Source of the DNA: Streptomyces tendae
GTDB lineage: Bacteria; Actinomycetota; Actinomycetes; Streptomycetales; Streptomycetaceae
NCBI RefSeq assembly: GCF_008632955.1
Contig: NZ_CP043959.1
Span: forward strand, 6,076,001-6,140,000
Direction of reading: 5' to 3'
DNA: 64,000 nt
Shown here: in pieces, positions 42,026 through 51,399 of the stretch
Layout: every line of letters starts with the position of its first letter
How positions within the stretch are numbered: the first letter of the stretch is position 1
Notes under the pieces: model-generated
The model's database searches: none
The model's input: only the letters and a program-made list of their open reading frames with translations
What the model was told of the DNA's origin: nothing
Program-made: the position numbers and the translations under genes

Positions 42026-43312
42026 ATGCCCCAGCCGACCTCGCGGGACACCCGCCTGTTCACCGTCACCTCCGACACCCTCGTCGTCGTCGACTTCACC
42101 CCGCGTGCCCGGCGCGAGCCCGGTCCGTACCGCCGTCTGTTCGCCCTGCCCGGCACCCGCGCCTTCACCGCCGGCAACCTGATCGCCCGGCTGCCGATGG
42201 GCATGTTCGGCGTCAGCGCGATCGTGATGATCGCCGGAACCCGCGGGTCCTACGCCCTGGCCGGTGCCGTCACCGCGACCGGTCTCGCGGCCACGGCGGT
42301 GGTCGCCCCCTGGACCGCGCGCCTGGTGGACCGGTACGGGCAGGCCAGGGTGGCCCTGCCCGCCACGCTGTTCGCCGTGCTGGGCTCGCTCGCGCTGGTG
42401 CTCTGCGTACGCCGGGACGCCCCCGACTGGGCGCTGTTCGCCTCCTACGCCGCGACCGCCACCACCCCGAACACCGGGGGCATGTCGCGGGCCCGCTGGG
42501 CTCACCTGCTGAAGGGCAGACCCGCGGAGCTGCACACCGCGAACTCCTTCGAACAGGCCGCCGACGAACTGTGCTTCATGCTCGGCCCGGTGCTCGCGGC
42601 CGTGCTGTGCGGGACCTTCTTCCCTGAGGCCGGGACGCTGGTGGGCGCGGCGCTGCTGCTGACGGGCGTCGCGCTGTTCACCGCGCAGCGTTCGACGGAG
42701 CCGCCGGCCGTCCGGCGCGCCGCGGGCCGGGCACCCCTGCGGGCGCCCGGCATACGCCCCTTGCTGCTGATCTGCCTGGCGACCGGCGCGGTGTTCGGCT
42801 CCATGGAGGTGGTGACGATCGCGTTCGCGGACGGGCAGGGGCACCGCACGGCGGCCGGCGCGGTGCTCGCGCTCCAGGCGGCCGGTTCCTGCGCGGCGGG
42901 TCTGCTGTACGGGGCGGTGCGTCCTGCCGGGCCCGCGCGGTCCCGGCTGGTGTGGTGCCTGGCCGCGATGGCCGCGCTGATGACCCTCCCGCTGCTCGCC
43001 GCCGGTCTCACCGGCTCGCTCCTGGTCCTGGCGGGGGCGCTGCTGGTCGCGGGGATGGCCACCGCCCCGACGATGGTGACCACCATGACGCTGGTGCAGC
43101 AGCACACCCCCGAGGGGCGGCTGAACGAGGGCATGACGCTCGCGGTCACCGGGCTGCTGGGCGGGATCGCCGGCGGCAGCGCGGCGGGCGGCTGGGTCGT
43201 CGAGCACGTGTCGGCCACCAGCGGCTACGTCGTGCCCGCGGCGGCGGCGCTGACCGCCTTCCTGGCCGCCGCGGCGCTGCACCCGCCCGGCTCGCCGAAC
43301 CCCACCAAGTGA
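42026..43312 (+). CDS. MFS transporter divergent from the LysR regulator
   Basis: 428 aa, twelve predicted membrane segments after a ~35-residue cytoplasmic leader. LIARLPMGMFGVSAIVMIAG and ARLVDRYGQARVALPAT (the loop 2-3 region) resemble actinobacterial drug-efflux-like MFS proteins. The long loop between helices 4 and 5 carries ATATTPNTGGMSRARWAHLL. Substrate unknown. Its last bases overlap the beginning of a LacI-type remnant (GTGA). Confidence 0.85.
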   Translation: MPQPTSRDTRLFTVTSDTLVVVDFTPRARREPGPYRRLFALPGTRAFTAGNLIARLPMGMFGVSAIVMIAGTRGSYALAGAVTATGLAATAVVAPWTARLVDRYGQARVALPATLFAVLGSLALVLCVRRDAPDWALFASYAATATTPNTGGMSRARWAHLLKGRPAELHTANSFEQAADELCFMLGPVLAAVLCGTFFPEAGTLVGAALLLTGVALFTAQRSTEPPAVRRAAGRAPLRAPGIRPLLLICLATGAVFGSMEVVTIAFADGQGHRTAAGAVLALQAAGSCAAGLLYGAVRPAGPARSRLVWCLAAMAALMTLPLLAAGLTGSLLVLAGALLVAGMATAPTMVTTMTLVQQHTPEGRLNEGMTLAVTGLLGGIAGGSAAGGWVVEHVSATSGYVVPAAAALTAFLAAAALHPPGSPNPTK

Positions 43313-43650
43313 GGATCACGGGGCCGGCCCGGCGCGCCGGTGTCTCCCCCGGCACGGTCTCCCACGCGCTGAGCGGCAAGCGGCCGGTTTCCGACGCGAC
43401 CCGGTGCGGGTCCAGGTCGCTGTGCGCGTCCCCGGCGTCCGTCCCGCACCGATGTCCGGCCGGCCCCGCTCGCGGCGGCGGCCCGCGTCCCGGTCACCTC
43501 GGTGACCGTGCCGGCGGGGGAGCCGGGCACCCGCGCGGTGCGACTGCTGGTGCGGAAGCTCCCGGAAGCCGCCGTACCGGGCACCAGCCTGCCGTCGCCC
43601 CGGCTGTCGGAGCGGGCGGGCACGGCACCGCGCGGGCGCCGAGCACCCGC
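43309..43650 (+). pseudogene. LacI-family regulator remnant
   Basis: The GTG at 43309 begins a LacI helix-turn-helix (ARRAGVSPGTVSHALSGKRP and VSDATR) that loses frame after about 30 codons. From about 43490 another frame reads VTVPAGEPGTRAVRLLVRKL and LPSPRLSERAGTAP, which matches the extreme C-terminus of LacI proteins. Only ~340 bp of the ~1 kb gene remain, so the ligand domain is deleted. Unlike the mat genes, a single added base would not repair it. Confidence 0.7.
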
Positions 43651-44631
43651 TCAGCCCAGGCCCCAGGCCTTCCCCAGCCGGTGGGCGGCGCACAGGTTCA
43701 CGTCCAGGAAGTACGCCCCGGCCGCCCCGCACTGCGTCTCCCCGCTCCCGGGGTCGACGGGCTGGCCGTGTCCCATGCCGGTGAGGCTGTACGTCTCCAC
43801 GACCGCGTTCCCGCCGGGGCCGCGGTAGACGCGGTGCGGGTACCCGGCGACGGTGTCGCTGACGTCGGGGGTGCGGTCGGCGCCCTGCACGTCGGTCCAC
43901 TGGTCCACCAGGCCGGTCATGTTGGCCGGACGCACCGTGTAGTCGGCGGTGCCCTGGAACACCGTGAGGGCGGGCCAGGGACCGGTGTACCCGGGCCGCG
44001 CGGCCCGCACCCGGTCGCCCCACTGCGCCGGGGTCTGCGTCGCCCCGACGTACATGCACACGTACGGCGACCCGGCGGCCTGCGCGCAGCCGTACGGCAG
44101 CCCGGCGACGATCCCGCCCGCGGCGAACTTCTCCGGGTAGGCGGCCATCATCACGGCGGTCATCCCGCCGCCGGCGGACAGGCCGGTGACGTAGACGCGG
44201 GAGGGGTCGCCGGAGACGTCGGCGAGCTGCCGGTCGACCATCTGGGCCACCGAGGCGGCCTCGCCCTGCCCGCGCCGGATGTCGGCGGGCTCGAACCAGT
44301 TGAAGCACTGGGTGAGGTTGTTGCCGCTCTGCTGTTGCGGCAGGACGACGGAGAAGCCCCAGCGGTCGGCGAGCGCCGTCCAGCCGGTGCCGGAGGCGTA
44401 CCCGGCGGCGTTCTGGGTGCAGCCGTGCAGGGCGACGACCACGGGGCGGCCGGCGGGCAGCCCGTCGGGGACGTAGCGGTACATCTTCAGGGCGCCCGGG
44501 TTGCTGCCGAAGCCGGTGACCTCCTGGAGAGAGGCGGCCGAGGCGGGCGCGGGGGCGAGGAGGACGGAGAGGAGGGCGGCCAGGAGGGCCGTCAGCACGG
44601 TGGGGCGCAGTGCGGCTCTGGTCTGTGTCAT
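43651..44631 (-). CDS. Secreted PHB-depolymerase-type esterase (LpqC/CE1-like)
   Basis: 326 aa. The N-terminal signal peptide (ALRPTVLTALLAALLSVLLA then ASA) predicts secretion. The alpha/beta-hydrolase core has the oxyanion region VVALHGCTQNAAGYASGTGW and nucleophile Ser in GLSAGGGM. The Asp is probably in the TADYTVRP region and the His in LTGMGHGQPVDPGSGE. Homologs act on polyhydroxybutyrate or as feruloyl/acetyl esterases. Several Cys suggest disulphides. Single gene. Confidence 0.87.
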   Translation of the reverse strand: MTQTRAALRPTVLTALLAALLSVLLAPAPASAASLQEVTGFGSNPGALKMYRYVPDGLPAGRPVVVALHGCTQNAAGYASGTGWTALADRWGFSVVLPQQQSGNNLTQCFNWFEPADIRRGQGEAASVAQMVDRQLADVSGDPSRVYVTGLSAGGGMTAVMMAAYPEKFAAGGIVAGLPYGCAQAAGSPYVCMYVGATQTPAQWGDRVRAARPGYTGPWPALTVFQGTADYTVRPANMTGLVDQWTDVQGADRTPDVSDTVAGYPHRVYRGPGGNAVVETYSLTGMGHGQPVDPGSGETQCGAAGAYFLDVNLCAAHRLGKAWGLG

Positions 44632-44719
44632 GGAGAGCGAAGGTAGAAGCGTGAACGACCCACCGATATGGGCGCGGACCCCACATCCCTGGGGTTCCCT
44701 CATGTGGGCGCATGACAAA

Positions 44720-44746
44720 GGCCCCGTCGCTTGCCGCGACGGGGCC
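44720..44746 (-). terminator. ssrA: Terminator of ssrA
   Basis: 11-bp stem GGCCCCGTCGC/GCGACGGGGCC with loop TTGCC. In minus-strand direction it is followed by TTTGTC. It begins 20 nt past the tmRNA 3' end. Confidence 0.8.
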
Positions 44747-44765
44747 CGTGCCCACATGGGGTAAG

Positions 44766-45166
44766 TGGAGATGGCGGGAATCGAACCCGCGTCCAACGGT
44801 GCGGAACCAGGGCTTCTCCGTGTGCAGTCGGCTGTGCTTTTCTCGGCCCCGGAGATCACGCCGACAAGTCTCCGACGGGCCCAGTCACTGTGTGGTTTCC
44901 CTCTTCACCCCGTGACCGGGATCAAGGTTTAGTTCCCTAGCTGATGCCAGGATCCGGGTCGGGAACACCCCCGGGCTGACACTCCCTTAAGTAGGGGAGC
45001 CGCTGCTCGCTACCTGAAGATCAGGCAGCGAGGGCGAGCTCGCCCTGGGAGATGGATCGCTTGGAATTGGCGATTATTTTTTTCGGCCTGTGGTTTACGA
45101 GATCATGGCCGCTTCCTCGACACGCTTCCCCTGCTTCGACAGCCGCTGTCGAAACCGATCATCCCC
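44766..45166 (-). ncRNA. ssrA: Transfer-messenger RNA (tmRNA)
   Basis: About 401 nt. The 5' end GGGGATG pairs with CATCTCC at the 3' end to form the tRNA-like acceptor; the T arm reads GACGCGGGTTCGATTCCCGC. CCA is not encoded. The tag reading frame begins at the GCC resume codon at 45071-45069 and ends with TGA at 45023-45021. It encodes ANSKRSISQGELALAA, which after the charged Ala marks stalled products for proteolysis by the C-terminal LAA. SmpB, its protein partner, is the next gene upstream on the same strand. Confidence 0.95.
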
Positions 45167-45182
45167 ATGTTGTTTTTTCAAA

Positions 45183-45198
45183 CCCTCCCGGAGGAGGG
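45183..45198 (-). terminator. Possible terminator/processing hairpin between smpB and ssrA
   Basis: CCCTCC/GGAGGG with a 4-nt loop, followed on the minus strand by TTTGAAAAAA, 17 nt before the tmRNA 5' end. No good promoter is visible for ssrA alone, so this hairpin may also mark processing of a smpB-ssrA transcript. Confidence 0.45.
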
Positions 45199-45283
45199 GG
45201 CGCGCACCCGCTGTGAGGTGCAGTGCCATCGTACGTGACCAACGCGGGTCGATGCCAGCCTATTCCCGCGCCGCCGGCCGGCC

Positions 45284-45763
45284 TCAGGCCCGCTGCTTGC
45301 GACGGACCGCGGAGACGGCCCGCTCGGTCTCGCGGCGGTCCTGCTTCTCGCGCAGCGTCTGCCGCTTGTCGTACTCCTTCTTGCCCTTGGCGAGCGCGAT
45401 CTCGACCTTCGCCCGGCCGTCCTTGAAGTACAGGGCGAGCGGCACGATGGTGTGCCCCGTCTCCTGGGACTTGGCCTCCAGCTTGTCGATCTCCTCGCGG
45501 TGCAGCAGCAGCTTGCGCTTGCGCCGCGCCGTGTGGTTGGTCCAGGTGCCCTGGCTGTACTCCGGCACGTGCACGTTGTGCAGCCACGCCTCGTTGCCGT
45601 CCAGCTGGACGAAGCCGTCCACCAGCGACGCCCGGCCCTGACGCAGGGACTTCACCTCGGTGCCGGTGAGGACCAGGCCCGCCTCGTAGGTGTCGATGAT
45701 GAGGTAGTCGTGCCGCGCCTTCTTGTTCTGCGCGATCAGCTTGCGCCCTTTTTCCTTAGCCAT
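45284..45763 (-). CDS. smpB: SsrA-binding protein SmpB
   Basis: 159 aa, the standard length. The oligonucleotide-binding barrel contains IAQNKKARHDYLIIDTYEAG, GTEVKSLRQGRASLVDGFV and LHNVHVPEY. The basic C-terminal tail (KKEYDKRQTLREKQDRRE) reaches into the mRNA channel during trans-translation. The ATG at 45763 (MAKEKGRK) matches family starts; an ATG four codons upstream is less likely. Confidence 0.95.
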   Translation of the reverse strand: MAKEKGRKLIAQNKKARHDYLIIDTYEAGLVLTGTEVKSLRQGRASLVDGFVQLDGNEAWLHNVHVPEYSQGTWTNHTARRKRKLLLHREEIDKLEAKSQETGHTIVPLALYFKDGRAKVEIALAKGKKEYDKRQTLREKQDRRETERAVSAVRRKQRA

Positions 45764-45823
45764 AGTGCCGCCCATTTTCGCACTACGGAAGGGGCCCGGG
45801 GGAAGCCGATTATCGCCGCCGGG

Positions 45824-46984
45824 CTACTGCCCGAGTCCGCCGAGCACCGTCTCGGCCCGCTCGAGCGCCTGCTCGTCGGCCTCCAGGTCGGGGGTGAGGC
45901 CCTGGCCGTCGACACCGCGGCCGGAGGGGGTGCGGTAGTGGCCGACGGTCAGTTCGGCGACGGAGCCGTCGGGCAGCGGGGTCGGCATCTGCACCGAGCC
46001 CTTGCCGAAGGTGCGGGAGCCCACCACGACCGCCCGGCCGCGGTCCTGAAGGGCTCCGGTGAGGAGCTCGGCCGCGCTCATCGTCCCCCCGTCGACCAGG
46101 GCGACCAGGGGTCTGGTGGTGTCGCCGCCGGGCTCGGCGTGCAGGGCGCGCTGCTCGCCGTCGACGTCGTAGGTGGCGACCAGGCCGCCGTCGAGGAAGG
46201 CGGAGGCCGCGGTGACCGCCTCGGCGACCAGCCCGCCGGGGTTGCCCCGCAGGTCCAGGACGATGCCGGCGCCGGCGGGGGCCTCGCGCACGGCGGTGCG
46301 GACCCGTTCCCCGGAGCCCCTGGTGAAGGCGCCGACCTCGATGACCCTGGCCCGGGAGGCGAGGGAGCGGACGGTGACCGTGTCCCGGGAGACCCGGGCG
46401 CGCCGCAGGGTCTCGCTCCACGCGCGCGTGCCGCGCTCCAGGCCGAGCCGGACGGTGGTGCCGGCGCTCTTCCCGGTGGTGTCGCCGCGCAGTATGGAGA
46501 CGACCTCCGTGACGGGGCGGCCGTCGACCTTCTCGCCGTCGACGCTGCGCAGCCGGTCGCCCGGGCGGATGCCCGCTCCGGCGGCGGGCGTGCCGCTGCC
46601 GACCCGGGTCACCTCGATGCGCCCGTTCCGCTCGCGCGCCCACAGGCCGACGCCGGTGTAGGCACCGTCGAGGGTGTCCTCGAAGTCCTCGTACTCGCCC
46701 GGGGAGTAGACGGCGGCCCAGCGGTCCCCGCTGCGGCTGACGGCGCGCTCCGCGGCCTCCAGGGGGGACGCCCCGTGCGCGGCGGCCTCCTCGGCCGCCC
46801 GGGCGACCTCGGCGTGGTGACCGACGGGCGCGGCCTGCGCGGCGCCGTCCGCGGCATCCCGGCGGTCGGTGCCGGGGAGGCTGCCCGTGGCCGCGCCGGC
46901 GACGAGGACGCTCGCGAACACCAAGGTCAGGGCGGCACCGCGGCGGACGCTGCGGTGCCGACAGAACGGGTCACGACCTGACAT
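45824..46984 (-). CDS. S41 family carboxy-terminal processing peptidase
   Basis: 386 aa. A membrane anchor or signal lies near residues 14-35. A PDZ domain follows (TGVGLWARERNGRIEVTRVG; GIRPGDRLRSVDGEKVDG). The protease domain has IVLDLRGNPGGLVAEAV, nucleophile Ser in VDGGTMSAAELL and general-base Lys in TFGKGSVQ, giving the Ser/Lys dyad. Extracytoplasmic. It lies just downstream of ftsEX on the same strand but behind a hairpin. Confidence 0.92.
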   Translation of the reverse strand: MSGRDPFCRHRSVRRGAALTLVFASVLVAGAATGSLPGTDRRDAADGAAQAAPVGHHAEVARAAEEAAAHGASPLEAAERAVSRSGDRWAAVYSPGEYEDFEDTLDGAYTGVGLWARERNGRIEVTRVGSGTPAAGAGIRPGDRLRSVDGEKVDGRPVTEVVSILRGDTTGKSAGTTVRLGLERGTRAWSETLRRARVSRDTVTVRSLASRARVIEVGAFTRGSGERVRTAVREAPAGAGIVLDLRGNPGGLVAEAVTAASAFLDGGLVATYDVDGEQRALHAEPGGDTTRPLVALVDGGTMSAAELLTGALQDRGRAVVVGSRTFGKGSVQMPTPLPDGSVAELTVGHYRTPSGRGVDGQGLTPDLEADEQALERAETVLGGLGQ

Positions 46985-47008
46985 GCCGGTGAGTCTAGGA
47001 CAACGCGA

Positions 47009-47040
47009 AGGGGCGCACGGCCCGTTGACCGCGCGCCCCT
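47009..47040 (-). terminator. Terminator of ftsEX
   Basis: AGGGGCGC-a-CGG pairs with CCG-c-GCGCCCCT (11 pairs, one mismatch), beginning 12 bp after the ftsX stop. Confidence 0.65.
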
Positions 47041-47051
47041 GTTGGCAAGAG

Positions 47052-47969
47052 TCACACCTTCAGATACTTGCGCAGCGCGAAGAACGCGGCCAACGCCGGC
47101 ATCAGCAGACTTGTCGCGAGGATGAGCGGAAGCTTCGTCAGGACGGCGTCCCAGCCGATGAAGTTGATCAGACTCAGCTTCTCCGACAGGGCCAGTCCGT
47201 GGTCGATGATGAAGTACCGCCCCAGCAGCAGGAAGGAGCACGCCAGGGTGCCGCCGATGAGGCCGGCGACCGCGGCCTCCATGATGAACGGCGCCTGGAT
47301 GTAGAAGCCGGAGGCGCCCACCAGACGCATGATCCCCGTCTCGCGCCGGCGGCTGAACGCGGACACCCGGACCGTGTTCACGATCAGCATCAGGGCGACG
47401 ACCAGCATCAGGGCCATCATCGCGAGCGCGGCGATGTTCATGCCCTCGAGCAGCCCGAAGAGGTTGTCCAGCAGCCCCTTCTGGTCCTGCACCGACTGCA
47501 CGCCGTCCCGCCCGTCGAAGGCGGTCGCGATGACCTGGTACTTCTCCGGGTCCTTCAGCTTGATGCGGTAGGACTCCTGCATCTGGTCCGGGGTGAGGGA
47601 GCTGGCCAGCGGCGAGTCGCCGAACTGCTCCTTGTAGTGCTTGTACGCCTCGTCCTGCGACTCGTACGACACCGTGTCGACGACCGACATCTTCTCCAGG
47701 TCGGTCTTGATCTGGCTCTTCTGGTCGTCGGTCACCGCGCCCTTGGCGCAGTTGGGGTCGGACTCGGCGTCGCTCTTGTTGCAGAGGAAGATGGAGACGT
47801 TGACCTTGTCGTACCAGTAGCCCTTCATGGTGTTCACCTGGTCGTTCATCAGGAGTGAACCACCGAACAGGGCGAGCGACAGGGCGACGGAGACGACGAC
47901 GGCGAAGGTCATCGTCAGGTTGCGGCGGAGACCGACGCCGATCTCCGACAGGACGAACTGGGCGCGCAT
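47052..47969 (-). CDS. ftsX: Cell-division protein FtsX
   Basis: 305 aa. Four membrane segments: one at ~20-42 and three in the C-terminal half (~180-300), with a large extracytoplasmic domain (~45-170) that in other bacteria activates peptidoglycan hydrolases. Conserved loop FSRRRETGIMRLVGASGFYI contacts FtsE. The extracytoplasmic loop contains two Cys (FLCNKSDAESDPNC) that could form a disulphide. 29 bp downstream of ftsE. Confidence 0.95.
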   Translation of the reverse strand: MRAQFVLSEIGVGLRRNLTMTFAVVVSVALSLALFGGSLLMNDQVNTMKGYWYDKVNVSIFLCNKSDAESDPNCAKGAVTDDQKSQIKTDLEKMSVVDTVSYESQDEAYKHYKEQFGDSPLASSLTPDQMQESYRIKLKDPEKYQVIATAFDGRDGVQSVQDQKGLLDNLFGLLEGMNIAALAMMALMLVVALMLIVNTVRVSAFSRRRETGIMRLVGASGFYIQAPFIMEAAVAGLIGGTLACSFLLLGRYFIIDHGLALSEKLSLINFIGWDAVLTKLPLILATSLLMPALAAFFALRKYLKV

Positions 47970-47998
47970 GGCGTCTGATCAAGCCTTTCCGTGGAGCG

Positions 47999-48688
47999 TC
48001 AGTGCTGGTAGCCGTAGACGCCGCGTGCCTGGTCGCGCACGAGACGGCCCTTCTCCAGCTCGATGACGCGCTTGCGCATCTGGTCCACGATGTTCTGGTC
48101 GTGCGTCGCCATCACCACGGTGGTGCCCGTCCGGTTGATCCGGTCGAGCAGCTTCATGATGCCGACGGAGGTCTGCGGGTCGAGGTTGCCGGTGGGCTCG
48201 TCGCAGATCAGCAGCTTGGGCCGGTTGACGAAGGCCCGCGCGATGGCGACGCGCTGCTGCTCACCGCCGGAGAGCTCGCCCGGCATGCGGTCCTCCTTGC
48301 CGCCGAGCCCGACGAGGTCGAGCACCTGCGGCACGGACTTGCGGATCTCACCGCGCGACTTGCCGATGACCTCCTGCGCGAAGGCGACGTTCTCCGCGAC
48401 CGTCTTGTTGGGCAGCAGGCGGAAGTCCTGGAACACGGTCCCCAGCTGGCGCCGGATCTGCGGCACCTTCCAGTTGGAGACGCGGGCGAGATCCTTGCCG
48501 AGGACGTGCACCTGACCGTGGCTGGCCCGCTCCTCGCGGAGGACGAGCCGCAGGAAGGTGGACTTTCCGGAGCCGGAGGACCCGACGAGGAACACGAACT
48601 CGCCCTTCTCGACCTCCAGGGAGACGTCCCGGAGGGCAGGGCGGGTCTGCTTGGGGTAGACCTTGGACACGTTGTCGAATCGGATCAC
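47999..48688 (-). CDS. ftsE: Cell-division ABC ATPase FtsE
   Basis: 229 aa, GTG start (VIRFDNVSKVYP). Walker A VGSSGSGKSTFLR, Q-loop FQDFRLLPNKT, signature LSGGEQQRVAIARA, Walker B LLICDEPTGNLD and the H-loop MATHDQN are all intact. It powers FtsX to couple division with cell-wall hydrolysis. First gene of the ftsE-ftsX pair. Confidence 0.96.
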   Translation of the reverse strand: MIRFDNVSKVYPKQTRPALRDVSLEVEKGEFVFLVGSSGSGKSTFLRLVLREERASHGQVHVLGKDLARVSNWKVPQIRRQLGTVFQDFRLLPNKTVAENVAFAQEVIGKSRGEIRKSVPQVLDLVGLGGKEDRMPGELSGGEQQRVAIARAFVNRPKLLICDEPTGNLDPQTSVGIMKLLDRINRTGTTVVMATHDQNIVDQMRKRVIELEKGRLVRDQARGVYGYQH

Positions 48689-49022
48689 GGATGCACCACG
48701 GGTAGCCGGGGGTAGATGAGCGTGACCTTACGCGACCCGGGTGGGCGTGCGCAGGCACCAGTAGGGGTTGCGCAGGAGTTGCGCCCTTTTGTTCCGGTGC
48801 CAAGTGAGGGCAGCGTCCCCAGGGGCGCGGGGCTGGGACATGTGCGGCTCCGCCGCGTGGGCGCGAGCAACCCCGACGGCGCCGCAGCCGCGAATCCTCA
48901 TGAACCATCCTCTCCGGGAGCGACCCGGCGCAGCTTCCGCGGGAACCTGGCACAGTGGAAGGGGAACGTTCACGCGGTGGTGGGCGTTGAACCCCAGGAA
49001 CCGGTGCGAGGAGGGCGAGCGC
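48689..49022. other. Divergent intergenic region upstream of ftsE
   Basis: 334 bp holding the ftsE promoter and that of the small zinc-ribbon gene. The main visible structure is the dispersed GC-rich repeat at 48820-48870. GAGGAGGG before the zinc-ribbon ATG is the only strong site. Confidence 0.4.
48820..48870. repeat. Dispersed GC-rich repeat, intergenic copy
   Basis: aggggcgcggggct, tgcggctccgccgcgtgggc and gcga in order; the sister copy at 19818-19870 lies inside a permease gene. Confidence 0.55.
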
Positions 49023-49217
49023 ATGACGTACGACCGGCTGGTGTGCGCGAACTGCGCCGCGCCCGTGAGCGAGGGCCGGTGCCCCGTGTGCCGTGCGAAC
49101 CGCGAGCGGCTGCAACAGGAGAACAACTTCTTCGCGGGGCTGAACCCGATGACACTGATCGCCCTGCTGGCGGTACTGATCGCGGCGGTGGCGCTGCTCG
49201 CCCACCAGACCGTCTGA
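49023..49217 (+). CDS. Small zinc-ribbon, single-membrane-segment protein
   Basis: 64 aa, ATG at 49023 with GAGGAGGG 7 nt upstream. The N-terminal RLVCANCAAPVSEGRCPVC carries two CxxC knuckles for one zinc ion. A short linker (RANRERLQQENNFFAGLNP) leads to a C-terminal membrane helix (MTLIALLAVLIAAVALLA). The tail-anchored arrangement suggests a membrane adaptor. It is conserved beside ftsE/prfB in Streptomyces as I recall, with no known function. Confidence 0.8.
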   Translation: MTYDRLVCANCAAPVSEGRCPVCRANRERLQQENNFFAGLNPMTLIALLAVLIAAVALLAHQTV

Positions 49218-49238
49218 CCCCGGGGCACAGGACACGGG

Positions 49239-49274
49239 CGAGGGCCCGGAGCGCACTGGCGCTCCGGGCCCTCG
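49239..49274. terminator. Bidirectional terminator
   Basis: Perfect 16-bp stem CGAGGGCCCGGAGCGC/GCGCTCCGGGCCCTCG with loop ACTG, between the convergent zinc-ribbon and LAETG genes. Confidence 0.88.
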
Positions 49275-49314
49275 TCTCATGTCGTGCGTACGGTGGGTAC
49301 GCGCGCGGCCACCG

Positions 49315-49923
49315 TCAGGCGGCGGCGCCGCTGCGGCCGGTCATCAGGCGCGGGAGCACCCGGAAGCCGATACCGCCGGCGATCATCGTGGCGGCGCCGA
49401 TCACCAGGAAGGTGGTCTCGGCGGCACCGGTCTCGGCGAGCTCCTTGCCGCTGCCCTGCGCCGAGGCCGCCGGGGCCTCCTCGCCGGTGTCGGTCAGGGA
49501 GGAGGAACCCTCCTCCTGCGGCGAGGCACCGCCGTCGGGGTCGAGGCCGCTGCCGGGGGCGGACTCGGAGGGCGCCTCGGTCGGGTCCTCCGTGGGGTCC
49601 TCGGTCGGGTCCTCGGTGGGGTCCTCCGTGGGGTCCTCGGTGGGGTCCTCCGTGGGGTCCTCGGTCGGGTCCTCCGTGGGGTCCTCCGTCGTCGGCGGGT
49701 CGGTCGGGACCTCGGTGGGCGGGTCGGTGGGCTCCTCCGTCTCGTCGTCGCCCGGCTCGTCGCCGTCGAGGCTCACGCCGAGGCCGAGGCCCGCGTCGTT
49801 CGCCTCGGCGCTCACGCCGATCTCGAGGGCGGAGGCGGCGCCGGCCGCCGTCAGCGAGGCACCGGCCGCTATCACGGCACCGGCCGCGATGCGTGCGACA
49901 CGGATCCGCGTCTTCTTGGTCAT
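49315..49923 (-). CDS. LAETG-type sortase substrate surface protein with DPTE repeats
   Basis: 202 aa. Signal peptide (VARIAAGAVIAAGASLTAAG then AASA). A short mature N-terminus (LEIGVSAEANDAGLGLGVSL) is followed by a Thr/Pro/Asp/Glu stalk with nine tandem DPTE-type units. The C-terminal sorting signal is LAETG, a hydrophobic helix and a basic tail (RLMTGR). LAxTG is the motif of class E sortases, so the protein should be linked to peptidoglycan. No functional head domain is visible; it may be a spacer or adhesin. Confidence 0.83.
   Translation of the reverse strand: MTKKTRIRVARIAAGAVIAAGASLTAAGAASALEIGVSAEANDAGLGLGVSLDGDEPGDDETEEPTDPPTEVPTDPPTTEDPTEDPTEDPTEDPTEDPTEDPTEDPTEDPTEDPTEAPSESAPGSGLDPDGGASPQEEGSSSLTDTGEEAPAASAQGSGKELAETGAAETTFLVIGAATMIAGGIGFRVLPRLMTGRSGAAA
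49580..49688 (-). repeat. Nine 12-bp tandem repeats in the LAETG protein gene
   Basis: Units alternate between gtggggtcctcc/cg and gtcgggtcctcc/cg on the plus strand, each coding Asp-Pro-Thr-Glu. Such arrays are prone to copy-number change. Confidence 0.85.
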
Positions 49924-50163
49924 GTGGTTGCTACCCCCAGTAGCTCATCGTCAGTGAGGCGGCGCCCGGGGCCGTGATCAACGGAGGTAACTGTGATGGA
50001 ACGCCCCCCGGTTCACATGCGCCCCAGAAATGCGCATGCCACGCTGCACCCTTCCCACTTTCCAAAAGAACGTCAAGGCCGTTGCGACCGCGATGTCCGA
50101 CTCCGCATGCTTTGCGAGACACGGAACCTGTGAGTGTGATGTAAATCCCGGACATCCCCGACA
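49924..50163. other. Upstream region of the LAETG gene
   Basis: 240 bp of clearly lower GC than its surroundings (stretches such as gatgtaaatcc and ttccaaaagaac), carrying the LAETG promoter. No gene recognised. Confidence 0.35.
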
Positions 50164-50206
50164 CGACAAGGCAACTGCCGCTCGTTGAGCGGCAGTTGCC
50201 TTGTCG
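50164..50206 (-). terminator. prfB: Terminator of prfB
   Basis: Perfect 20-bp stem (50164-50183 with 50187-50206) and loop GTT, 25 bp after the prfB stop. Confidence 0.9.
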
Positions 50207-50230
50207 ACAAATCGGTGTGCGGCGGAGGGG

Positions 50231-51337
<1,107 letters not shown>

Positions 51338-51399
51338 GCCCTCCAGCGTAACGGCTTCCCGCCGTGGGCCATGCCGGGCGGGGGGGCACCCGGCTCCCT

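Noticed and set aside
43651..44859. Longer reading frame for the secreted esterase starting near 44859
   Set aside because: It would run through the tmRNA 3' end and its terminator; ATG 44631 begins a normal signal peptide.
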